DNA from: JBBQLG01 sp964251665
GTDB lineage: Bacteria; Bacteroidota; Bacteroidia; Cytophagales; Spirosomataceae
Assembly (NCBI GenBank): GCA_964251665.1
Contig: CAXUKO010000010.1
Span: 1-64,000, forward strand
Length of the DNA stretch: 64,000 bases
Reading direction: 5' to 3'
A model generated the notes under the pieces. That model did not search any database. It saw only the letters and a list, made by a program, of their open reading frames with translations, and had not been told where the DNA came from. How positions within the stretch are numbered: the stretch's first letter is position 1; the number at the start of each line of letters is the position of its first letter. The position numbers and the translations under genes are program-made. This document shows positions 40,042-50,400 of the stretch, in pieces.

Positions 40042-41517
40042 TTACTTAACCTGCCACCAAACTTTGACATTTGACTGGGGCGATGGGTTGGGGAAGTTCG
40101 GGTTGCGCTGGACTTCCTCATTGATATAAACCGCCCGTACCGGACGGGTGCCATCGATACCCGCTGCGTTCTGCGAGGGTTGCAGTACTGGATAACCCGT
40201 GCGCCGGTAGTCATTCCAGGCTTCCAGCCCGTTACCCGTAAAGGCAATATATTTCTGCGTGATAATCTGCGCGATCTTCTGCTCGTTTGTTCCCGTCAGT
40301 GTAGCCACCGTTGGGTTAGCCGTTAGATAGGCACTGATTTGTGCCGGGGTCAACCCCGCCAGCGCCATCGAAGCCGTGATGCCCTCGGTATAAAGTGCCT
40401 GTGGATCGCCGGGCGTACCCAACCGGAGGGCAGATTCTGCCAGAATAAAGGCCCGCTGGAAATTGGTAACCAGCCGAACCGGACCAACGCCCGTGTTCCC
40501 AACAATAGCCGTATTATACTTCGACCAGGTAGCCGGGACGGGATAGGTACCACGGAAACCATTGTCGCCTGTTGTGTATTTACCGCCCGGACTGGTGAAA
40601 TAGAGGGGTAGTCGTGGATCGTTATTCGCTTGCAGCAGGTTTAAAAACCGCGTACTCAGAATCAGGTCACTCGAGAAGTTAGTGACATACGAGTATGAAT
40701 ACCGGGGGTCCTGGCTGCCAGTACTGGCCCCGAAAGGCACATTCAGGTCACCGCTGTTGGACGTGATGTACTGGTTACGGGTTAGTACCTCGTTGATAAC
40801 GCTCGTAGCCAACTGCGGATTAACGACGCTAACGGTGGCCGCAAATTTCAACAGCAGGGTATTGCCGGCCAGCTTCCATTTGCTTAGATCACCGTTATAA
40901 ACCAGATCATCGTTGCCGGGCTTAACACCCGTGTAGGTAGCTGCGGAGGCTGCATCGAGGTCCGTTAACCCTTCCCGTACCAGATCGAACAGGCTCTGAA
41001 TACCCAGCGTCGTATTGCCCTGGTAAATATCCTGCTGCTTATCCAGCCGGGGCTGCGTAATGGCATCGCCCTGAAGTGCCTGCGAGTAAGGTACATCACC
41101 CCACATGTCCGTAGCCATGCTGAAGGTGTAGGCCTTCATGATTTTGGCGATACCCGTATACGCTTTGGAATTGGTTGTGTTAGCTGTTTCAATGAGCTTC
41201 TGGTAATTGATCAGCGCTCCCCCGTAGAGTTCAAAACGCCACTGGTTACCAAAATCCGCCCCGTTGGTCTGGTAAACGTCGTAGTTAGCCGGGTTGTTGG
41301 CCGCACCGGTGAGGTGTTGAATAACGACTTCGCCGAAGCGGTTTATTTCGTTGGCATTGGCAAATCCTGTGCCTACTTCAGACGCGGGCAATAGCACACC
41401 CGGCGTCACCGATGTTGGGTTGTTAGGCGTCACGTTGACGTCTAAGTAATGGCTGCAGGCTCCCAGTCCGGTAAAGGAAGTAGCAAGCAGACCTATTTTC
41501 CAAAATTTATTAATCAT
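40042..41517 (-). CDS. SusD/RagB-like lipoprotein (SusD-like_2 type)
   Basis: A 491-residue outer-membrane lipoprotein with the SusD-like_2 opening: signal ending TGLGAC with lipidated Cys21, then LDVNVTPNNPTSVTPGVLLPAS. Helical TPR-like parts (YQKLIETANTTNSKAYTGIAKIMKAYTFSMATDMWGDVPYSQAL) are the hallmark of this branch. It caps the SusC channel and grips the substrate. The C-terminal part carries WNDYRRTGYPVL, conserved in SusD proteins. It lies 26 bases after the SusC gene stop. Confidence 0.9.
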   Translation of the reverse strand: MINKFWKIGLLATSFTGLGACSHYLDVNVTPNNPTSVTPGVLLPASEVGTGFANANEINRFGEVVIQHLTGAANNPANYDVYQTNGADFGNQWRFELYGGALINYQKLIETANTTNSKAYTGIAKIMKAYTFSMATDMWGDVPYSQALQGDAITQPRLDKQQDIYQGNTTLGIQSLFDLVREGLTDLDAASAATYTGVKPGNDDLVYNGDLSKWKLAGNTLLLKFAATVSVVNPQLATSVINEVLTRNQYITSNSGDLNVPFGASTGSQDPRYSYSYVTNFSSDLILSTRFLNLLQANNDPRLPLYFTSPGGKYTTGDNGFRGTYPVPATWSKYNTAIVGNTGVGPVRLVTNFQRAFILAESALRLGTPGDPQALYTEGITASMALAGLTPAQISAYLTANPTVATLTGTNEQKIAQIITQKYIAFTGNGLEAWNDYRRTGYPVLQPSQNAAGIDGTRPVRAVYINEEVQRNPNFPNPSPQSNVKVWWQVK

Positions 41518-41543
41518 GAGTAAGATCGAGAGATTGAGTCAAA

Positions 41544-44500
41544 TTAAAATGTCAGCCGCACGTTGCCACCGAAGTTGCGGGTGTTGGTAGGCCCGTTGAT
41601 ATCCAGTCCCTGAATATTACCCGCACCCTGCGTGTTTACTTCGGGGTCGGCAATGTAATGAGGAGCATAGAAGAACAGGTTACGGCCGCTAACGCCCACC
41701 GAAATGCCACCAAACGGTGTTTTGTTCAGGAGGGTTTTTGGCAATGAATAACTAAACGCTACTTCACGCAGGCGATACACCGTTGCGTCAAAAGCGGCTG
41801 TTTCCGATGCCAGACCACCCAGTGAACTCCAGTACGTTTGCGGGCTGAGCTGAATGTTGTTCGGCCGGAACGTGCCATCTGCATTCTGGATAACACCGGG
41901 AAGAATGCGGGGCTGATCGCGGTCGATACCCGTTACTGCCAACGCACCCCGGGTGATCTGATCGCTCACGACGAACGAATAAATCTGACCGCCCTGCCGC
42001 GTGTCTACCAGTACCGACAGGTTCAATCCTTTGTAGGAGAACGTATTGGTTAAACCGGCCGTGTAGCGGGGTTGTGGAATTGAGACAACCTGACCCGTCA
42101 GTGCCGGTGCAAACCCACCCGTTGTGCCATTGATGATCACCTGACCAACATACTTTCCGGTAGCATCGTAGTTTGCTGCCTTGGCATCGGTGTTCTGCAC
42201 CCGCTGATAGGCCGAGCTGAGAACCGCGCCGTATGGCTGACCAACCACAATGGATGACGTGATACCAACGAAACCACCACCCGGAATCGGTGCGGATGGT
42301 ACACCGTCCGTGATTGAGATGACCTTGTTACGGATCAGGGTGTAGTTCAGGGCTACATCCCATTTGAAGGCACCCGCCCGAACCGGCGTTGCGTTCAGAA
42401 CCAGCTCAAAGCCTTTGTTGCTTAACTCACCGACGTTGGTCAGGCGGGTATCATAACCCGACGAGGGCGATACGGCTACCGGGAAGATCTGCTTCGTTGA
42501 CCGCGTATCGAAAACCGTTGCGTCGATGCTGAATCGGTTGCGGAACAGACCCAGATTCAAACCGGCTTCGTACGAGGTCACAAACTCCGGTGTCAGCGTG
42601 TTGCTGCCAATCTGGCTGCCTACCTGGAAACCCGGCGTACTGCCCGACGCACCAACTGCCAGCGGGAAAGTCACGCTCGCTACGTTGTTGCCATAGCCCG
42701 CTTTACCGTACAACGTGTTCAACTGATACGGATCGGCGTCGCGGCCAACCTGAGCCGCACTTACCCGTACTTTAGCGTAAGACAGGATGTTGGAGTTCAG
42801 TTTGAACGCATCCGTTGGCACGAAGCTTACCGAAGCCGCCGGGTAGAAGTACGTATTGTTCGCTTTGGGCAGCGTCGACGACTGGTCAGCCCGGCCCGAG
42901 AGTTCGAGGAATACATAGTTGTTATAGTTCAGCGATAACTGACCATAGTACCCCACTAACCGGCGTAACGTAGTCGATTCACTGCTGCTTGTGAACACCG
43001 AAGCGTTGCTGACGTTATAGAAACCCGGGATGGTCAACTGGTCGCCTTCCAGGTAATTTTCCTGAAAACGGCGCTGATTGATGTTGTTACCCAGTAACAG
43101 GTTACCGTTCAGTCCTTTCAGGAAGATGTCGTCTTTCTTAGCGGTAATGATCAGGTCACCATTCAACTCCGCCCGGAAGATATTGTCCTGAATAACGGCT
43201 CCGGTCGAATATCGGGCCGCGTAGATTGGCTCGGTAATTTTCCGGCGGTCGGTGTAGGTATCAGCCGTTACGCGGTACGAAACGTTCAGCCATTTGGCTA
43301 CTTCGTAACCCACGATGAAATTTCCGTAAAAACGGTCCACCTGACCGCGCTGCACTTCATTGTACGCACTCCAGAGGGGGTTGTTGGTAATACCCGGTCC
43401 ACCGTTACCGGCCAGATAAATACTGTTTCCCGTAGCCGGGTCCTGATACGGTTCGCCGGGCAGGTTATAGCTGCGGGGTACCCGCGTGATCTGGCCAAAA
43501 GCACTACCGCCGTTGCCCAGTGGTGTGCCCTGCTGAACAGTCTGTACATAGTTGGCCGTACCACTAACGTTCACGCCGTTCTGCAATTTGGCCGCACCCT
43601 GAATACCTACGTTCGTCCGAATAAACTTCGAGTTCGGGATTGTACCATTCTGGCTGGTGTTGGCTAAAATAACCGAGAAGTTTTTGTTCTGATCGCCCGA
43701 CCGGATGTTCACCGAGTTGTCGACGATGCTGCCCTGTTTGTAAAAATCCCGGATGTTGTTCGGATACGCCTGATAGGGAACCACCTGCCCCTGAATGTTT
43801 GTCACTGACGTTGGGCCACCGGCAAAGGCTGGTCCCCATGAGTTCGTCTGCGTAGGCACAAACAGGTTATTCAGCCCCTGACCGTAGTCGTTCTGGAATT
43901 TAGGCAGGCCGTATACGTTCTGCACGTTATACGACGACGTTACGGTTACTTCCGTTTTACCACCGGCATTTTTACCCGTTTTTGTCGTGATAACGATAAC
44001 ACCGGCCGAGGCCCGCGATCCGTACAGTACGGCTGCTGCGGGGCCTTTCAAAATGCTGACGGATTCGATACTTTCCGGGTTAATGTCGGACAGGCGGTTT
44101 GACGACTGCGCCCCGAACAGGGTGTTCTGACTGGCATCCGTGCTGTTATTGAAGATAATACCATCCACAACGATCAGCGGCTGGTTACTGCCCGTAAACG
44201 AGGTGATACCCCGGATGTTGATGTTGGTCGACGCGCCCGGTGCACCGCTGGAACCGGTAATGTTCACCCCGGCAATTTTGCCCTGAAGGCCATTGAGCAG
44301 GTTCGGCTCCGAACGCTGGGACAGAATGTTGCCGCTTACTTCCTGAATGGAATAACCCAGCGACCGTTTGTCCCGCTCGATACCCTGTGCCGTAACAACG
44401 ATCTCGTCCAGATTCTGCGAACCGCTGACGAGTTTAACGTTCAGCGTTGATTGGTTGCCTACGGGCAGTTCCTGGCTGGAGAAGCCAATGAAACTGAACA

Positions 44501-44714
44501 CCAGCCGGGCGTTGGCGGGCGTACTAATTCTGTAATTACCATCGGCGTCCGACGTGGTACCCCGCGTCGTGCCTTTTACCTGTACGCTCACGCCGGGAAG
44601 GGCCGAGCCGTCGTCTGATGAAGTGACGCGTCCCGATACCGTTATGTCCTGCGCCAGCAAAGGCAAACAAAACAAAATCGATACCAGCAGACTGCTTAAT
44701 AAATTTTTTGTCAT
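41544..44714 (-). CDS. SusC/RagA TonB-linked outer-membrane transporter (unit 1)
   Basis: A 1056-residue TonB-dependent transporter. Signal peptide to LPLLAQ (about residue 22), carboxypeptidase-regulatory domain at about 24-105 (VSGRVTSSDDGSALPGVSVQ), the DEIVVTAQG TonB-box/plug border, plug domain at about 115-225 with the SusC signature ILKGPAAAVLYGSRASAGV, and a 22-strand barrel. It ends NVRLTF with a terminal aromatic residue. SusC proteins import large nutrients through the outer membrane using TonB energy. The first 100 or so residues are nearly the same as in the SusC of the second unit, while the barrels differ strongly. Confidence 0.95.
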   Translation of the reverse strand: MTKNLLSSLLVSILFCLPLLAQDITVSGRVTSSDDGSALPGVSVQVKGTTRGTTSDADGNYRISTPANARLVFSFIGFSSQELPVGNQSTLNVKLVSGSQNLDEIVVTAQGIERDKRSLGYSIQEVSGNILSQRSEPNLLNGLQGKIAGVNITGSSGAPGASTNINIRGITSFTGSNQPLIVVDGIIFNNSTDASQNTLFGAQSSNRLSDINPESIESVSILKGPAAAVLYGSRASAGVIVITTKTGKNAGGKTEVTVTSSYNVQNVYGLPKFQNDYGQGLNNLFVPTQTNSWGPAFAGGPTSVTNIQGQVVPYQAYPNNIRDFYKQGSIVDNSVNIRSGDQNKNFSVILANTSQNGTIPNSKFIRTNVGIQGAAKLQNGVNVSGTANYVQTVQQGTPLGNGGSAFGQITRVPRSYNLPGEPYQDPATGNSIYLAGNGGPGITNNPLWSAYNEVQRGQVDRFYGNFIVGYEVAKWLNVSYRVTADTYTDRRKITEPIYAARYSTGAVIQDNIFRAELNGDLIITAKKDDIFLKGLNGNLLLGNNINQRRFQENYLEGDQLTIPGFYNVSNASVFTSSSESTTLRRLVGYYGQLSLNYNNYVFLELSGRADQSSTLPKANNTYFYPAASVSFVPTDAFKLNSNILSYAKVRVSAAQVGRDADPYQLNTLYGKAGYGNNVASVTFPLAVGASGSTPGFQVGSQIGSNTLTPEFVTSYEAGLNLGLFRNRFSIDATVFDTRSTKQIFPVAVSPSSGYDTRLTNVGELSNKGFELVLNATPVRAGAFKWDVALNYTLIRNKVISITDGVPSAPIPGGGFVGITSSIVVGQPYGAVLSSAYQRVQNTDAKAANYDATGKYVGQVIINGTTGGFAPALTGQVVSIPQPRYTAGLTNTFSYKGLNLSVLVDTRQGGQIYSFVVSDQITRGALAVTGIDRDQPRILPGVIQNADGTFRPNNIQLSPQTYWSSLGGLASETAAFDATVYRLREVAFSYSLPKTLLNKTPFGGISVGVSGRNLFFYAPHYIADPEVNTQGAGNIQGLDINGPTNTRNFGGNVRLTF

Positions 44715-45284
44715 ACAAGTGAGAGAAATAAACGTTTATGAAAACTGCTGAAAAGAATAAATTAGGGCACAAAAATAACTAAAGTTCAATAAATCTTACA
44801 TGTTGTTTTGTTAAACCTTAAAAAGTTAAGCGGATCTATGGAGATGGCGAAGCACCGGGATTGTGCCGTACGCTAAATAACTGCTTCTGGTTTGTTGAAT
44901 CGGCAAGGCTATAAAGCTTGTCCTATAATTGTATCTAACTAATTTCTTATTGATTTATAATAATAAATAGCGGTGATTATGGACTGTATAAGGCACTTAA
45001 CCACGTATATGACCACTAACTCAGCGTTTCGGCGTTCGCCAGTGTTGATTAGAATATAAGGAAGCTGACAAGATGATTAGCTAATTGAGTAGTGTTACTT
45101 AAGGATAATTACTCAAAATTTATATTCGTATGATATTAGAATAGTACTACTGTAGTAGATTGATAACAAGTGTCTGTTGGCGACTATTGCAATAAAGAAT
45201 GCGAATAATAATGTTGACCCGTTCAGTTCATTTTATGGATTTCAGTGCTTACTGACAGACTGGTACAGGGGTATGGACAAACTA
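44715..45284. other. AT-rich gene-free stretch upstream of SusC unit 1
   Basis: A 570-base stretch, clearly richer in A and T than the genes. It should hold the promoter and control region of the first SusC unit. The only box I can point to is at 44770-44777. No open frame over 40 codons makes sense, and I see no repeat of the families found elsewhere. Confidence 0.5.
44770..44777 (-). promoter_or_regulatory. Candidate -7 box for SusC unit 1
   Basis: TATTTTTG on the minus strand fits TAnnTTTG and lies 56 bases before the SusC ATG. No good -33 element at the right distance. Confidence 0.35.
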
Positions 45285-45314
45285 AAAGCCGCAGAAGTTA
45301 ACTCCTGCGGCTTT
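45285..45314 (-). terminator. Terminator of SusC unit 2
   Basis: AAAGCCGCAG (45285-45294) and CTGCGGCTTT (45305-45314) form the stem, and the inner bases also pair (AGTT/AACT). It lies 22 bases after the stop of the lipoprotein gene; read on the minus strand it ends in a T-rich stretch. Confidence 0.85.
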
Positions 45315-45335
45315 CGCTGCTTGCTTACCCTAAGA

Positions 45336-45818
45336 CTACTGCCGGAATGAATAACCAATCCGTTTGTAGTTCTGGCTCGGCTTGTAATCTGTGCTGGTAC
45401 TGTCGATGACCAGCACAACGTTGACCACAGGAGCCGTGGTGCTGGTGGCTTTACCAATCGTCAGGGTAACCGCTGCTGTGCTTGAGTTGGGAGCAAACAC
45501 CACCATGCCACCATTGGACAAGGTATAGTTGGCTGCGGCTGCGGTTGTTGCATTCGGGTCTGGCGAAACCTTAACGGCTAATTCCGTAGAACGCTGCCGA
45601 CCAACCAGATTAAGCTGGGCGTTAATCGTGGCACCTGCGGTTAGACTGTTTCCGCTTGATAGGAGCGGATAGGTCCGCCCGACGCTGGCCGCATTGATAA
45701 CGGCTGGCTGAAACTCAATCAATGTCTGACTGTCGAATACCTTATCAAGACTATTATTACAGGCGTAAAGACCCGCCAGGGCTAAAACACACAGGGTTAT
45801 TGTTGCTATTTTTTTCAT
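45336..45818 (-). CDS. Small lipoprotein, third gene of SusC/SusD unit 2
   Basis: A 160-residue lipoprotein: signal MKKIATITLCVLALAGLYA, lipidated Cys20. The mature part starts NNSLDKVFDSQTLIEFQPA, followed by a repeat-like beta region (STELAVKVSPDPNATTAAAANYTLS, VVFAPNSSTAAVTLTIG), reminiscent of the DUF4843/DUF1735-type lipoproteins that accompany SusCD pairs. One Ig-like domain with a Calx-beta-style pattern. It comes about 60 bases after the SusD gene and is closed by a terminator. Confidence 0.75.
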   Translation of the reverse strand: MKKIATITLCVLALAGLYACNNSLDKVFDSQTLIEFQPAVINAASVGRTYPLLSSGNSLTAGATINAQLNLVGRQRSTELAVKVSPDPNATTAAAANYTLSNGGMVVFAPNSSTAAVTLTIGKATSTTAPVVNVVLVIDSTSTDYKPSQNYKRIGYSFRQ

Positions 45819-45881
45819 TTAAGACGAATGGTTAAACAGGGTAGGCCATAGGGAGTTACTGTATGGCCTGCCGAAGCATGA

Positions 45882-47381
45882 TTAGTAGCCGAAGTTCTGC
45901 TTGATACTTTTATTGGTTGACAATTCATTGACCGGGATGGGGGCCAGAATACGGAAGTCAGTGTAGGCCAGGCCACCACCCTGAGCGGTTGCTTTTACTA
46001 CGCTTTGTCCCGTACGCTTCAGGTCGAACCAGCGGTGCCCTTCAAAACCAAATTCCAAGCGTTCCTGCCGCTGAATTTCAGCCAGCAGCGGAGCACCTGT
46101 TAACGTAACGGCTGGTAACCCACACCGCTGCCGAATTACATTCAGGTCGGCCAGGGCGTCGGTCGAATTGCTGAGGTTGTAGTTTGCTTCAGCCCGGTTC
46201 AAATACAATTCTGAAGCACGAATGACGGGTACGTTGTCTAAGTTAATAGTGCCATTTTTACCCAAAAACTTGGTGCATTCGATAAAAGCCGTACCCCGGC
46301 CAACCGTACCCAGTTCGTATAACTGACGACGAATGTCAAGCACAGCGCCGGTAGAACTTTTCTCCGCTTCCAGATCGCTGATAAACGAGGTGGTACCCAC
46401 GGTGGTCGGAACCAGATCGCCAAAACCACCGGTAGCGTTACGGTCTCCCGTCCGAACCAATGTCGTATAAGTTGTCTGTAGCGATGTATTTACGCCAATG
46501 TTTTCGGCTACTATATATTGGACCTCAAACAAGGATTCCGGATTCTGCGGAGCACGCCAGCCACCAATGTATGAAGCGTTGGCGGCTATCTTTACCGTAC
46601 CGGCAATTGCGTCGGTAGCATATTTCACGGCCGTTGCGTAGTCTTTGTTATAGAGGGCGACCCGGGAGAAAAGTGCTTGGGCTGCCTGCCGGTTACCATA
46701 GGCTGGAGCCGTGGGATTTGACCGGGTAAACGCGGCAATGGCATTTTGCAGGTCGCTATAAATCTGCTTGTATACATCGGCCACTGCGGAGCGCGCCGGG
46801 AAGGCGATTTTACCCTGATCGGCTACACCGATCAACAGCAGGGGCACACCACCCTTATCTTGCGAAGCAACGGCCACCCCGGGATCGTAGGCATAAATCC
46901 GCGACAGATCGTGGTATAACAAGGCGCGCAGAAAATAGGCCTGCCCCTGTAGGCGGTTCCGTTGCGCCGTGTCGGCGAAGGTTACGCTCCCAATGTTATC
47001 CAGGATTAGGTTAGCCTGGTTAATGGCAAAGTAGGCCGTCCGCCAGGTAGCACCGGTCACTGTGGCCGTCCCAAAGGTATTATTGGCAATGTTCCGGTTT
47101 TCGTTGGCTAACCGACCCGATTTATTGGTGAACTGGGCGTTGTCACCGAGGGCTTCCGAAACGGCCAGCATGTCGCGGCCATACAGTTCCACGTTTTGTA
47201 GCCGGTCGTAAATGCCATTAACAGCGGCATCAATACCTTCGGCCGTGGTCAGTGCTAACTGAGAATCACCCTGCGAACGGGGTTTGACATCCAGAAATTC
47301 ACTGTTCTTACAGGCTGTTACAGCTAATAAGCTAACTGTTAACAAACTGGTTGATAGTAGTATAGATTTTAGTTTACGCAT
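45882..47381 (-). CDS. RagB/SusD outer-membrane lipoprotein (unit 2)
   Basis: A 499-residue SusD-family lipoprotein: signal ending LLAVTAC with lipidated Cys23, then FLDVKPRSQGD and LTTAEGIDAAVNGIYDRLQ, TPR-like helices (AIAAFTRSNPTAPAYGNRQAAQALFSRVALY) and the C-terminal LYLNRAEANYNL, GFEGHRWFDLKRTGQSV and LAPIPVNEL blocks that define RagB/SusD proteins. It binds the substrate over the SusC pore. The branch differs from the SusD-like_2 protein of unit 1, so the two units probably take up different compounds. Confidence 0.93.
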   Translation of the reverse strand: MRKLKSILLSTSLLTVSLLAVTACKNSEFLDVKPRSQGDSQLALTTAEGIDAAVNGIYDRLQNVELYGRDMLAVSEALGDNAQFTNKSGRLANENRNIANNTFGTATVTGATWRTAYFAINQANLILDNIGSVTFADTAQRNRLQGQAYFLRALLYHDLSRIYAYDPGVAVASQDKGGVPLLLIGVADQGKIAFPARSAVADVYKQIYSDLQNAIAAFTRSNPTAPAYGNRQAAQALFSRVALYNKDYATAVKYATDAIAGTVKIAANASYIGGWRAPQNPESLFEVQYIVAENIGVNTSLQTTYTTLVRTGDRNATGGFGDLVPTTVGTTSFISDLEAEKSSTGAVLDIRRQLYELGTVGRGTAFIECTKFLGKNGTINLDNVPVIRASELYLNRAEANYNLSNSTDALADLNVIRQRCGLPAVTLTGAPLLAEIQRQERLEFGFEGHRWFDLKRTGQSVVKATAQGGGLAYTDFRILAPIPVNELSTNKSIKQNFGY

Positions 47382-47404
47382 AGCGTGTGTGATCGGAGTG
47401 CTGA

Positions 47405-50400
47405 TTAAAAGGTTAGGTTGATACCCGCCTGATATGTTTTTGAGTTGGGAACAGTACCAAGGTTGCCATTACCACCGAAATTCAAGAATTCAGGGTCATA
47501 GCTGGTCCACTTGGTCACCGTGATCAGGTTGGCCCCCTGAATGTAGATGCGTGCCTTAGACGCTTTAATCCGGTTAGCAAACGCAGCCGGAATGTCGTAG
47601 CTCAGCGTTACCTGCTTCAGGCGCAGGTACGAGGCATCTTCCAGTGTGCGGGTACCGCCCACGTTACTAACACTTTGAATTTCTGCGTTCGCGTTGTAAG
47701 CCCGTGGCACATCCGTAATGTCACCCGGTTTCTGCCAGCGACGGTCATACGTGTCCTGTAAGGCGTTGAAGTTCCGACCCGCGTTTTCAACCAAGAACGA
47801 CGTTTGTGAGTTGAACGACCGCCGACCATAGTCAAACTGGAGCAGGAAGTCGAGTGACAGACCACCGTAGATAAAGGTGTTGCTAAAGCCACCATAGAAT
47901 TTAGGTAACTCCGTACCGAAATACTTCTGATCGCGGGGTGTCAGCGGACGGTAGGTGATATTGCCCTGATAGTCGTAGAACATCGCCCGGCCGGTAGCAG
48001 GATTAACGCCCGCATAATCAGTTGTGAACTGAGGCTGTAGGGGCTTACCCAGAATGGCATTTCGGCCCACATTGTAAAAATCCGTATAACTCAACAGAAT
48101 AGTACTGTCCGGATTGTTCAAAGGCACGATGCCCGGATACAGTTTAGTTACCTTGTTCTGAATCGTAGTGATATTGAACGACGACTTCCACTGGAACTGA
48201 CCCGCCCGAACGTTCACGGTATTTATCTCCACCTCCAGGCCTTTGTTCTGCACTTCACCGGCATTCCGCGAGATGGACGTGTAGCCACTCGTGAACGGCA
48301 GGTTAAAGGGTAGTAGCAGGTCTTTACTGGTCCGCTGGAACACGTCGACCGAACCCGTAACGCGGTTGCCGAAGAAACCAAAGTCAAGGCCTAAGTTGAT
48401 GGTTTCGTTTGTTTCCCACTTCAGGTCGGGGTTCGCCAACTGCGCAGGCGCAAAACCAGCTGCCCCGTTGTAATCGAAGCCAGGGTTAACCAACCCTAAA
48501 CCGGGGAAGTTGGTAGCAGCGAACAGCGACCCTAACTGGTCGTTACCCGTTGTACCGTACGAGGCCCGAAATTTCAGGTCACTCACGTAGCGGCCACCTT
48601 TCAGAAAATCTTCTTCCGAGATCAGCCAGGCACCCGATACCGACGGGAAGAACCCAAACCGGTTGTTCGACCCAAACCGGCTCGACCCATCCAGACGGCC
48701 AATGAAACTCAGGTCATATTTCTTGTTGAAGTTGTATTTGATATTACCAAATACTGACCCTTTCCGATAACCCGTCCAGGTGCCGCTAATCGTTTGGGGC
48801 AGAGCGGCTGCGCTGGCATACTTGAAATCGGGCGTTGGAACGTTGGTAATGTTGGTTAACAGGTTCTCATTAATATCCGACCGGTATTCGGCACCCAGCA
48901 ACACACCAAAATCACTTTTACCAAGCGTCTTGTTATAATTTGCTGTGATGTTGGTCAGAAAGTTCTTGTTCTCGTTAAACTGATCCTGAATCCGTCCCCG
49001 CACGTTGATACCATCGGCAGTACGTGGGTCCGAGAAATTTTTCCCACGCAGGGAGCGGTAATCCATACTTACAAACGGCCGAATAGTCAGGTTGTCTGTC
49101 ACTTTGTAGTTCAGGGCCAGACTACCCACAAACTGGTTCGTGTTTGACCGGATTGTGTTCAATTCACTCACCTGCACAATGTTCTGGTTCAGAATACCCG
49201 GAATACCACCCAGGGCAGGTGTACCATTATAACTGCCATCAGCATTGTAAATGGCTACACTCGGCAAAATCAGGGGGGAAGAGAAGGCACCCGCTCCCAG
49301 GAACGAACCGCCGTTAGGACCACCAAACTGACCGTTCGAGGTGATCGTGCTCAGTTTAAGCGTCTGGTCAATTGAGAGTTTGGGATTGATCTGGTGCGTC
49401 AGCGTCGTGTTCAGCGTACCCCGCATGAAATTGACGTTGATCACGTTAGCACTCTGCGTGTAGTACGAGCCCGAGACAAAAAAGCGCGTTTTCTCATTAC
49501 CACCGCTCAAACCCAACTCATAGTTATCCGTTTTCCCCTGCTTGAAGATGGCATTCTGCCAGTCGTAAGTTGGCAGGGCGGCAATTTGCGCATCGCTCAA
49601 CGAGGCTGGCAGATTGTTGGGATTTGGTGAATTTGGAACGCTAATCAAACGCAGCGTTTGTAAGATAGACGCTTGGGCTACGTCGGCGGCTGTACCGGCG
49701 TTTACCAGATTCTCCGTCCGCAGTTTAATCCAGTCCTGCGTGTTTAGAACGTTTAGTTTCTTAATCGGATCAGAAATGCCTTTGTAGTAATTAAAGGTAA
49801 CTTGGGTCTTTCCAGCTTTACCACGCTTGGTTGTTACCAGTACAACCCCATTGGCAGCCTGCGATCCATAGATCGAAGCGGCAGCTGCATCCTTCAGGAT
49901 TTCGATGCTTTCAATATCGTTCGGGTTCAGGAACGCCAGCGGGTTATTACTGGTGAAACTGGAGTTGTTGGTCGAGTTAATCTGCACACCATCGACAACA
50001 TACAAGGGGTCACTACCCGCTGCAATCGAACCGACGCCCCGGATACGAATCTGGATGGCTCCACCCGGTACGCCGTTGGCCGACGTTACCTGCACCCCGG
50101 CGGCACGACCGGCCAGTGCCTTATCAAAGCTACCCACCGGCAGGTTCTGGATGGTAGCGCCCGATACTTTCGAGCTGGCCCCGGTAAATTCACGCCGGTT
50201 AACCGTTCCGCCGTAACCCGTTACAACCACTTCACCCAGGTCCTGTGCGTTGCTCTGCAACGATACACTAACCGTGCTTCTGTTGCCAACAGCTACTTCC
50301 TGCGGGTTGAAGCCAATAAAACTAAATACTAAGCGGGCACTCGCTGGCACGCTCAACCGGTAATTCCCGCTCGCATCGGTGGTCGTGCCACGGGTTGTTC

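Noticed and set aside
49802..50332. Plus-strand frame of 176 codons inside SusC unit 2
   Set aside because: Antisense shadow of the plug domain, no plausible protein features.
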